53,703 bases of DNA, from contig WJIO01000153.1 of NCBI GenBank assembly GCA_014730235.1, positions 1 to 53,703 on the forward strand. Reading direction: 5' to 3'. Each line of letters starts with the position of its first letter. Position 1 is the first letter of the stretch. Under the pieces are notes generated by a model. The model worked only from the letters and a program-made list of their open reading frames with translations. It had not been told where the DNA came from and made no database searches. Below, piece after piece: positions 1 to 6,480 of this stretch. Source of the stretch: Candidatus Poribacteria bacterium (GTDB lineage Bacteria; Poribacteria; DTPJ01; WJIO01). Made by a program: the position numbers and the translations under genes.

Positions 1-595
1 TGAAACGAAGCCTTCGAGCTATAGGGTCGTGCATTCCATCACCATCTTCATCTATGAACTTTTCATAGATTTTTTTTCTTTCTTCCTCTACAATCCCATA
101 TCGGTATCCCATGAGATCTTTAACATCTTTTATGTCTTTGCGCTTATATTTCAAACCGGTGATATCGTTAATTCCATCTTTATTGAAATCTACAACGTTA
201 ATATTTAATTCATCTTTTTTATCTTGTTCCAAAGGTTCTGTACCTAAATCGTTTACTCCATCACCGTCTTTATCAGTAAAAAGGTCATTTATCTTATCCT
301 TATTTTTATCGATAAATTTAAATAAATGCTTGTATTTCTCCTTTGTAACATCGTTTATTCCATCGCCATTTAAATCCTGAAATTTATCGTTTATACCGTC
401 TCTGTTTTCATCTACAAATCCTATAAACTTTGGTTTATCATTTTCCTCCTTTGATACGATTTTATTTTCTAATTTTGACCTTGCATTTTCCCCTTTTGTT
501 TCCTTTTGGGTTTCTGCAGCATAGATATTATTAAAAATGATTAATTGAGCAAAAGCCAAAACTACAATAAGTACAATTATGCGTCGCCAATACAT
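1..595 (-). CDS. Secreted protein with aspartate-rich Ca-binding-type repeats (3' end beyond window)
   Basis: The frame reads on the minus strand from ATG at 595 and stays open to the window edge, so the C-terminus is missing. An AGGTGA ribosome site lies 5-6 bases before the ATG. Residues 1-28 form a signal peptide (two Arg, a hydrophobic stretch, then IYAAE). After a Lys/Glu-rich linker come at least five acidic loops of the form D-x-[ND]-x-D-G-[IVM]-x-D, for example DLNGDGIND and DKDGDGVND, spaced irregularly between Lys-rich segments. Such loops are known from EF-hand, dockerin and thrombospondin type-3 calcium-binding repeats, so extracytoplasmic calcium binding is likely; the exact family is not resolved. 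It is probably monocistronic: it has its own promoter, and a terminator for the preceding gene lies just upstream. Confidence 0.72.
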   Translation of the reverse strand, partial: MYWRRIIVLIVVLAFAQLIIFNNIYAAETQKETKGENARSKLENKIVSKEENDKPKFIGFVDENRDGINDKFQDLNGDGINDVTKEKYKHLFKFIDKNKDKINDLFTDKDGDGVNDLGTEPLEQDKKDELNINVVDFNKDGINDITGLKYKRKDIKDVKDLMGYRYGIVEEERKKIYEKFIDEDGDGMHDPIARRLRF

Positions 596-643
596 TTGGG
601 TCACCTCACTTTGATTATCATAGAAAACTCCTGTGCATTTTAA

Positions 644-672
644 ATATTATCAGTTTGTAGTCGTAAAGTCAA
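644..672 (-). promoter_or_regulatory. Sigma-70-type promoter for the Asp-repeat protein
   Basis: On the minus strand TTGACT (672-667) is followed by a 17-base spacer and TAATAT (649-644). Transcription would begin near 637, about 40 bases before the ATG at 595. The -35 box matches the consensus at 5 of 6 positions and the -10 at 4 of 6. Confidence 0.5.
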
Positions 673-690
673 CAAAAAATCCAAAATACA

Positions 691-726
691 AAAAAACACG
701 AAGAGGCACGTTGCGTGCCTCTTCGT
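691..726 (-). terminator. Intrinsic terminator of the ZraP-like gene
   Basis: A perfect 13-bp inverted repeat (698-710 with 714-726, 3-base loop) is followed on the minus strand by a run of six T (696-691, after one G). It lies 37 bases past the stop of the gene ending at 763, the standard arrangement of a Rho-independent terminator. Confidence 0.85.
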
Positions 727-762
727 TCCAGCGAATCTGGTTCAATAATTTTAGTCATTTAC

Positions 763-1503
763 TTATGATCCGGATTTTACTCCACCCCATGTAGTAGAAG
801 GTATAGATAATTGTGGGGCAGCCGGAGCTAACAGAGCATCATCATTTGCGTCATCGTCTACATCAGAAGGGCCAAGACCCATTACCCAACCAAGACCTGC
901 TCCACCTTTTCCTCCGGTCTGGAAGATAGGATCTGCATTTTCAGGAGCTTCAACGTCGTATTCATCCAGCTTTTCCTTCACTGCATTCCGGATTTCCTGT
1001 AATGTAGCGCCATCTTCACGCATGGTCTTTACCATTTCCCTTATTTCCTCACGCTGCTCCTCTGTTAAGGGAAATTCGATGCCAAATTCCTCCATTTTTT
1101 GTACAACAGCCTCCCGGATTTCGCTTCTGGTTGCGCCGTCTTCACGCATTTCCAGAACCATCATCCGGACTTCGTCCCTCTGTTCTTTGGTAAGCAGGCT
1201 GAGGGAGTGGAGGGGAACAGTGGCTTTAATGCGTCCACGACCAATAAATAGACATGGGGTTATTTCAACACCCTCTTCTTTAAGTATCTCTGTTACAGCT
1301 TCCCGAATATCGTCTATTGTAGCGTCATCTTCCCACATTTCCTTTACCGTTTCCTGGATAAGCTCTCTCTGTTCATCGGTAAGGGATACGCACAGTCCTA
1401 CATGTCTGTTTCTGATTCTAAAACCCCGGGCGTATACCACAGAAGTTGTAAGCATAGCCAGCGAGAGAACCATAACCATTGCAATAGTAAATTTTTTAGC
1501 CAT
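763..1503 (-). CDS. ZraP/CpxP-like periplasmic helical-repeat protein
   Basis: Start ATG at 1503 with a strong AAGGAGG site 9 bases upstream. Residues 1-25 are a signal peptide (cleavage likely after VVYA). The body has three copies of a 42-residue helical unit (about residues 40-81, 103-144 and 145-187) with consensus LTxEQRxxIxxMVxxMREDGAT, then xxEIRxAV. The LTxEQR pattern and amphipathic helices recall the CpxP/Spy/ZraP family of periplasmic chaperones, but the tandem triplication and a Gly/Asp-rich tail are unusual. The His-rich zinc-binding tail of ZraP is absent (only H35 and H99). The gene lies downstream of an NtrC-type activator on the same strand and behind a sigma-54 promoter, which is the known arrangement of zraP with ZraSR. 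A role as the stress-induced target of that pair is inferred. Family assignment is moderate. Confidence 0.65.
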   Translation of the reverse strand: MAKKFTIAMVMVLSLAMLTTSVVYARGFRIRNRHVGLCVSLTDEQRELIQETVKEMWEDDATIDDIREAVTEILKEEGVEITPCLFIGRGRIKATVPLHSLSLLTKEQRDEVRMMVLEMREDGATRSEIREAVVQKMEEFGIEFPLTEEQREEIREMVKTMREDGATLQEIRNAVKEKLDEYDVEAPENADPIFQTGGKGGAGLGWVMGLGPSDVDDDANDDALLAPAAPQLSIPSTTWGGVKSGS

Positions 1504-1632
1504 TTTGAAATTCCTCCTTGATAGTTAGTGTTTATGCTTATTAAGCGATACCCTGTATATAAGACATCAGGGGTTAAACATTGGGAGAAATTATTCCTCC
1601 CAACTTTTTATTACTTAATTTCACCATAACAT

Positions 1633-1651
1633 ATTGCATTAAGTATGCCAA
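1633..1651 (-). promoter_or_regulatory. Sigma-54 (-24/-12) promoter of the ZraP-like gene
   Basis: The minus strand reads TTGGCATACTTAATGCAA. The invariant GG (1649-1648) and GC (1637-1636) are separated by exactly 10 bases, as required for sigma-54. Predicted start near 1624 leaves a leader of about 120 bases before the ATG at 1503. The nearest upstream gene encodes a sigma-54 activator, which supports the call. Confidence 0.7.
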
Positions 1652-1716
1652 CTATAATTAATCCATATAAAACCAGTTATATCAATGATTTACAGTTACA
1701 TGGTGAAATTTAAAAT

Positions 1717-1756
1717 GAGAAAAGCCATTCGACATTTATGTCGAATGGCTTTTCTC
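1717..1756 (-). promoter_or_regulatory. Palindromic enhancer-like site 1 (also a strong hairpin)
   Basis: TTCGAC-N6-GTCGAA occupies 1728-1745, inside a 19-bp perfect inverted repeat (1717-1735 with 1738-1756). Its centre is about 113 bases upstream of the predicted sigma-54 start. The extended hairpin could also terminate the activator transcript, although the minus-strand tail after it (ATTTTAAATTT) is only a weak U tract. Both roles may apply. Confidence 0.55.
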
Positions 1757-1796
1757 AATATTTGCGTAGAGTTAGTATTTAAGGGCTTCTGGGAGA

Positions 1797-1841
1797 TTTT
1801 TCGACAATTGTGCCGACTCATTCGACGAAATTGTCGAAAAA
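1797..1841 (-). promoter_or_regulatory. Palindromic enhancer-like sites 2 and 3
   Basis: A perfect TTCGAC-N6-GTCGAA lies at 1821-1838. A degenerate copy with the same spacing (TTCGAC-N6-GCCGAC) lies at 1800-1817, exactly 21 bp (two helical turns) away. Centres are about -206 and -185 relative to the sigma-54 start. The outer arms 1797-1809 and 1829-1841 also pair with each other. With site 1 these are candidate binding sites for the NtrC-type regulator encoded at 1848-3221. The 344-base gap 1504-1847 holds these sites, the sigma-54 promoter and nothing else recognisable. Confidence 0.55.
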
Positions 1842-1847
1842 GGTGAA

Positions 1848-3221
1848 TTACTTTTTCATATCATATTTTTTTAGCTTGTAACGCAAGTTTCTTTCACTAA
1901 TTCCCAGCATATCGGCGGCTTTACTTTGATTTCCGTCAGCTTTCTCCAAGGCATCGGCGATCATGTGACGCTCCATATTCTCTATGGCCTCCGGTAATGA
2001 AATTCCTGAATCCGGATCATATCCCGGTTCTTCTTCACTGGCTGATTTTCTTATGTGAATGGGCAGATCATGGGTTGTTATAAGTTGCCCTCGAGCCATT
2101 ATAACAGCCCTTTCAATGGCATTTTCCAGTTCTCTTACATTGCCGGGATAATGGTATTTAACAAGCATGTCCATAGCTTCTCTGGATACACCCTGGATAT
2201 TTTTATCATTTTCATCAGTATAACGGGATATAAAATAGCTTATCAATGATGCTATATCGCTTTTTCTCTCCCGCAGGGGTGGAATCCTTATACAGACTAC
2301 ATTCAGGCGATAAAACAGGTCTGATCTGAATTGGTTTTGTTCCATCATTTCTTCCAGGTTCCTGTTTGTGGCGGCGATTAATCGTACATCGACCTCTATT
2401 GTTTCATCGCCTCCTACGCGCTCAAATTTCCTTTCCTGAAGCACCCGCAACAGCTTGGTCTGTGTTGTCATAGGTATATCCCCTAGCTCATCAATAAAAA
2501 GGGTTCCCTCATGGGCCTTTTCAAATCGCCCTTTATGCTGTCGATCAGCGCCGGTAAAAGCCCCTTTTTCATGACCAAACAACTCACTTTCCAGAAGATT
2601 TTCACTTAAAGCAGCACAGTTGACAGCTATAAAAGGTTTATCCTTTCGAGGACTGGCGTAGTGCATAACCCTGGCAATAAGTTCCTTACCTGTACCACTT
2701 TCACCACGTATAAGGATATTGGCCTTACTGCTTGCCGCCCTTCCGACCATGTTAATAACTTCTTCCATCTCAGAGCTTCCGGAAATTATACTGCTGAAGC
2801 TGAACTTTTCTTCTAACTGTTCCCGCAGTTCACGATTTTCTGATACCAGAAGTTTCTTCTCCAAAGCCTTTCTGATGGTTATATCCAATTCATCAAGATT
2901 TTCTATAGGTTTTGTAAGATAGTCAAAAGCGCCTTCCTTCATTGCAGAAACGGCCAGTTCCTCATCACCAAAGGCAGTCATAAGTATAACAGCGATCTCC
3001 GGATTAACCTTTTTCACCTCTATTATAACATCCAGACCATTCATATCGGGCATCTTATAATCCGTTAAAACCATATCAATGGGGTGTTCCCGGATAATTT
3101 TTAAACCTTCTGTGCCTGATTCACTACCAAAAACTCTGAAACCCTGGTGTTCAAGGAAACCCGTCAAAGCTTGTAGCTGTGTAACTTCATCTTCAATAAC
3201 CAGTATACTGCCTTCACTCAT
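1848..3221 (-). CDS. NtrC-family sigma-54-dependent response regulator
   Basis: 457 residues, the usual length for the family. Receiver domain at 1-120 with phospho-acceptor D54, acidic pocket E10-D11 and K104. The AAA+ sigma-54 activator domain (about 145-375) has Walker A GESGTGKE (173-180), the sigma-54 contact loop GAFTGA (220-225), Walker B LFIDE (241-245) and an arginine-finger region near FYRLNV. A Fis-type helix-turn-helix closes the protein (NQSKAADMLGISERNLRYKL). The start overlaps the end of the kinase gene by 8 bases, so the two are translationally coupled. It would hydrolyse ATP to open sigma-54 promoters; the one visible just downstream at 1633-1651 is the obvious target. Closest known relatives are ZraR, AtoC and NtrC; the signal cannot be deduced. 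Confidence 0.95.
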   Translation of the reverse strand: MSEGSILVIEDEVTQLQALTGFLEHQGFRVFGSESGTEGLKIIREHPIDMVLTDYKMPDMNGLDVIIEVKKVNPEIAVILMTAFGDEELAVSAMKEGAFDYLTKPIENLDELDITIRKALEKKLLVSENRELREQLEEKFSFSSIISGSSEMEEVINMVGRAASSKANILIRGESGTGKELIARVMHYASPRKDKPFIAVNCAALSENLLESELFGHEKGAFTGADRQHKGRFEKAHEGTLFIDELGDIPMTTQTKLLRVLQERKFERVGGDETIEVDVRLIAATNRNLEEMMEQNQFRSDLFYRLNVVCIRIPPLRERKSDIASLISYFISRYTDENDKNIQGVSREAMDMLVKYHYPGNVRELENAIERAVIMARGQLITTHDLPIHIRKSASEEEPGYDPDSGISLPEAIENMERHMIADALEKADGNQSKAADMLGISERNLRYKLKKYDMKK

Positions 3222-5256
3222 TAACCTTTGCCTCCTTAGGGATATATATTCTAAAAGTAGTGCCTTCTCCTTCTACGCTTTCCACATCTATCCGGCCCCC
3301 ATGCTCCATTACTATCCGCTGAACAACGCTGAGTCCCAGGCCTGTACCTGTGTCCTTTGTGGTAAAATACAGGTCGAATACTCTTGATAAGTCCTCCTCT
3401 GATATACCATTTCCGGTGTCTGATATTTCAATGCAGAGATTCTCTGGCCCCTGGTAAATATTGACAGAAAGATTTCCCCCGTCGGGCATGGCATCAATAC
3501 TGTTTAAAAAGAGGTTAAGCAGGACCTGCTTCATCTGTTCTCTATCAATAGACCACTTTCCCGAATAGTCATTCTCTTTTAGAGCAATCTTTATACCAGT
3601 TTCCTGAGCTTTTGTCCTTATAAGAGATAGGGTTTCTTCCATAAGTTCCTTTATATATACAGGCCGACGTTTAAGCTTTGGTGGTCTGGCGAATTTGAGA
3701 AATTCCTCTACAATCCTGTTAAGCCTTGATGACTCAGACCTGATGGTGTTTATCATCTGGTGATATTTATCCTGATCCTTTTCCGGTGTAAATTCCCGAT
3801 CCAGTCTTTGGGCGAACATGCTTATGGAATTAAGTGGATTTCTAATCTCATGGGCAACAGCCGATGTCAGCTTACCCATAGCACTCAGTTGCTCTGTACG
3901 TCGCATGTTTTCCTGCATTAATCGGGTTTCCGTAATATCCCGTATAACAGCAACTACTGACCTCGCTGGCTTTTTATCTTTATTCCTGTCCGCATCATCA
4001 AATCCAGAAACGCTTATAGACAGCAGTTTATATTGACTTGATCCTGTTTTTATTTTTATTTCTTTATTTTCCATAGAGTTATTTTCCTTTAAACTATTCA
4101 TAAATATTCGGCTTAACTCTGGATTTAGTTTTTCCGTTGATTCACCTATTATTTCTTCGGCTGTCTTTTTGAATATCAATTCGGCGGATCTGTTAAAAAC
4201 AGATATAATTCCTTCTCCATCAGCCACTATAATTCCATCGGCGGTGTTTTCCAAAACCATGCCTGTGTAAGTCTGCATCCTGTCATAAGCATTGCTGAGA
4301 AGCGAGTAATTCTGACTTATCAGAAGAAATCCCAGTAATATTACGCCAAGGACTACAGCTATGATAGCGATAATTACAAGGCGCTGCTTGCTTCGGGATT
4401 CTACAGCCCGAACTTCATCCATTGAAAGACCAATACGAAATAGTGCATAGGATTCCTGACTAAACTGAAAGGGTGTCACAACTTCCAGGACATCCACAGC
4501 ATTGAATTTATATATACGGGTATCAATCCATTTATTCTTCAGGGCATCCTCCAGAAATCTGTCGCCGGATATTTTTTTCATCTCCGTAACGTTTTTGGAT
4601 GCCAGAATAAGACCTATATTGTCCTGCAATACGATGTATTCTATACCCTCATTTTCCCCGATGTCCTGTATAAGACCGCCAATACCTATGGATCTTCTGA
4701 AATCCACCATCTCAGCAGAATCCACCAGCACAATGGCCCCGCCCCTTCTACGCTTTACAGCCACAGCATATCTATGGTCTGTGAATTCACCAGGCTCAAT
4801 GATAACTTCCTTCTCAATCCCCTGGATTACTGGATCGATATATTCAGACATAAATACAGGATCGGAAACATCCCTGCTGCCTTGTATCAATTCACCTTTT
4901 TCATCGAACACATATATACCATACAATTTATTTCTAAAAGCGGCAAAATCCATAACCCTGTCCGATAAGAGCCTCATTCTGTCCAGCCGCTCCAATACAT
5001 AGGCATCGCTGAAAAGCTTGTCAACGATAATCTCCTCTATTTTGTCAAAGCTTAATATGGAATTATAACTCATCATGGATATGGATTCAGCCAGAGATAT
5101 AGCCTCTTCTCTGAGAACCTTCATAATATCTTCCTTGCTGGCTGAAAGCTCATATAAGCCCATACCCAGCATAATTAATATAAGAATAAGAACTATAGCA
5201 AAAATATATCTGGGTTGGATTATACCTTTTCTTATTATCTGCGGTAAATTTTTCAT
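3214..5256 (-). CDS. Membrane sensor histidine kinase (ZraS/AtoS/NtrB-like)
   Basis: The ATG at 5256 has an AAGGAT site 6 bases upstream; a TTG at 5307 in the same frame is a less likely start. Layout: TM1 at about 16-37, an extracytoplasmic sensor region of about 250 residues, TM2 at about 290-312, a PAS domain (about 325-435), a HisKA box with phospho-acceptor His at about 469 (VAHEIRNPLNS), then an HATPase domain with N box (NLFLNSIDAMPDGG) and G boxes (DTGNGISEED, GTGLGLS). It autophosphorylates on sensing an envelope signal and passes phosphate to the overlapping response regulator. The sensor half resembles double-Cache-type folds in size, but I cannot assign a ligand. Confidence 0.93.
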   Translation of the reverse strand: MKNLPQIIRKGIIQPRYIFAIVLILILIMLGMGLYELSASKEDIMKVLREEAISLAESISMMSYNSILSFDKIEEIIVDKLFSDAYVLERLDRMRLLSDRVMDFAAFRNKLYGIYVFDEKGELIQGSRDVSDPVFMSEYIDPVIQGIEKEVIIEPGEFTDHRYAVAVKRRRGGAIVLVDSAEMVDFRRSIGIGGLIQDIGENEGIEYIVLQDNIGLILASKNVTEMKKISGDRFLEDALKNKWIDTRIYKFNAVDVLEVVTPFQFSQESYALFRIGLSMDEVRAVESRSKQRLVIIAIIAVVLGVILLGFLLISQNYSLLSNAYDRMQTYTGMVLENTADGIIVADGEGIISVFNRSAELIFKKTAEEIIGESTEKLNPELSRIFMNSLKENNSMENKEIKIKTGSSQYKLLSISVSGFDDADRNKDKKPARSVVAVIRDITETRLMQENMRRTEQLSAMGKLTSAVAHEIRNPLNSISMFAQRLDREFTPEKDQDKYHQMINTIRSESSRLNRIVEEFLKFARPPKLKRRPVYIKELMEETLSLIRTKAQETGIKIALKENDYSGKWSIDREQMKQVLLNLFLNSIDAMPDGGNLSVNIYQGPENLCIEISDTGNGISEEDLSRVFDLYFTTKDTGTGLGLSVVQRIVMEHGGRIDVESVEGEGTTFRIYIPKEAKVNE

Positions 5257-5334
5257 GTAAATCCTTATTTCCTGGAAAAAATATGTCACCCAATGATAAC
5301 TTCTCAACGTCTATCATCCAGAATATTTACAGGA

Positions 5335-5363
5335 ATCATAACATGAACAACGCAAAGTTTCAA
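5335..5363 (-). promoter_or_regulatory. Sigma-70 promoter of the kinase-regulator operon
   Basis: The minus strand shows TTGAAA (5363-5358), a 17-base spacer and TATGAT (5340-5335) preceded by TG-T, an extended -10. Start near 5328 gives a leader of about 70 bases to the ATG at 5256. Confidence 0.55.
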
Positions 5364-5382
5364 ATAAAACCGAGTAAAGAAT

Positions 5383-5411
5383 TTGACTGTTATAAACTAA
5401 TATGATAAGAT
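5383..5411 (+). promoter_or_regulatory. Possible promoter of the DUF4390 gene
   Basis: TTGACT (5383-5388), 17-base spacer, TAAGAT (5406-5411). It lies back to back with the kinase promoter in the divergent spacer. The -10 box is only a fair match. Confidence 0.3.
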
Positions 5412-5469
5412 CAAATCAGAAAAAAACCTTTCTAATTTTTAAGATATTATAAATTGAGCAACCTGGGAA

Positions 5470-6186
5470 ATGGTAAAGAAAAAATATAGCGCAAAAACAA
5501 ATATAGGATTTTATGGTAAAATATTTGTATTATCTGTTATAATAATCTATTATTTTATATATCCGTCAAAGGTTATTGGAAATGATGAAGTTATAAATAT
5601 AGTTAAAAACGAAGTTATAAACGGTAAATTAGCTCCAACATTTAAAGCTAATGGTGTATTTACTAATCGGGTGGTTAAATATCTCAACAGGGGTTTTACT
5701 GTAAGAATAGACTATAAAATAGAATTGTGGCGTAAGCGAAGATTCTGGTTTGATAGTCTGGAAAGTCAAAAACGCTTGAGTTACCAAATGAATTTTGTGC
5801 CCCTGGAAAAACGTTATTTATGTGTAAAATACCAGGATGGGAAAGCCCTTGAGTCAAAACTTGATCGCCAGCAGGAGGAGATAATTAAATGGGTAACTCA
5901 GCCAGAACCGCCATTGAAATTAGTAAATACGATGGAATTAGATCAAAAATCTGGATATTATTATAACATCGAAGTTATAGTAGCGACTTTAACTACTGAA
6001 AATATAGAACATCTACAGCAGTGGCTTGATGAGTTTGATGAAGAGGAAGAAGATAAATCAACCTTTACTGAAACAACTTTGAAAGTAGCTGCTGATTTAT
6101 TATCGTCCAGGAACAGAAAAAATAAAACTTTTCGGTCTGAGATATTTCATATCTATAATCTACCGAAGTTGTATATGGATAAATAA
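5470..6186 (+). CDS. DUF4390-like exported protein
   Basis: 238 residues with an N-terminal hydrophobic helix (about 13-32) acting as signal peptide or anchor. The central segment KYLNRGFTVRIDYKIELWRK followed by RRFWFD matches the hallmark of DUF4390, a family of unknown function that in Proteobacteria typically sits next to NtrY-like two-component genes. Here too it lies next to a kinase/NtrC-type pair, but divergently. A helical, acidic stretch (EFDEEEEDK) precedes the basic C-terminus. The ribosome site before the ATG is weak. No biochemical role is known; a link to envelope sensing is inferred only from context. Confidence 0.65.
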   Translation: MVKKKYSAKTNIGFYGKIFVLSVIIIYYFIYPSKVIGNDEVINIVKNEVINGKLAPTFKANGVFTNRVVKYLNRGFTVRIDYKIELWRKRRFWFDSLESQKRLSYQMNFVPLEKRYLCVKYQDGKALESKLDRQQEEIIKWVTQPEPPLKLVNTMELDQKSGYYYNIEVIVATLTTENIEHLQQWLDEFDEEEEDKSTFTETTLKVAADLLSSRNRKNKTFRSEIFHIYNLPKLYMDK

Positions 6187-6210
6187 TAATTTGTTATCCT
6201 TGATTAATAA

Positions 6211-6373
6211 GGCTCTTCCGACTTGAGTGGGGTAAAGATAAGAAACTTCTTTATGCTGTCATTCCTGTGGAAGCAGGAATCTAGTCTTTATGCGGACTAC
6301 TGGATTCCTGCTTCCGCAGGAATGACAAGCTGAGAGCATTTTCAATTATTACCACACTAAACCCGAAAGAATC
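6211..6373. repeat. MITE-like element, full-length copy (163 bp)
   Basis: Left end GGCTCTTCCGACTTGAGTGG and right end CCACACTAAACCCGAAAGAATC form imperfect terminal inverted repeats. The core holds two mutually inverted GTCATTCCTG...CAGGAATC arms (about 6259-6327). The element is flanked by an 8-bp direct repeat ATTAATAA (6203-6210 and 6374-6381), a target-site duplication. No open frame is inside, so it is non-autonomous. Same family as the copies at 17573, 28581, 42580, 47893 and 48752. Confidence 0.8.
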
Positions 6374-6480
6374 ATTAATAATCAGTGATCGCTGATCCGT
6401 GAATTATCAACTGTGAATTGTATTATGAGAGAAGCAAAATATTTTCCTGTAAATATTCTTCGCTAAATGGAGGTGCTGTA

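Noticed and set aside
111-380. A plus-strand open frame at the left edge
   Set aside because: Shadow of the Asp/Lys-rich minus-strand protein, which has a signal peptide, ribosome site and promoter.
1022-1528. A long plus-strand open frame opposite the ZraP-like gene
   Set aside because: It is the antisense shadow of the three helical repeats; the Ser/Ile-rich product has no domain, no ribosome site and lies on the wrong strand for the clear signal-peptide gene.
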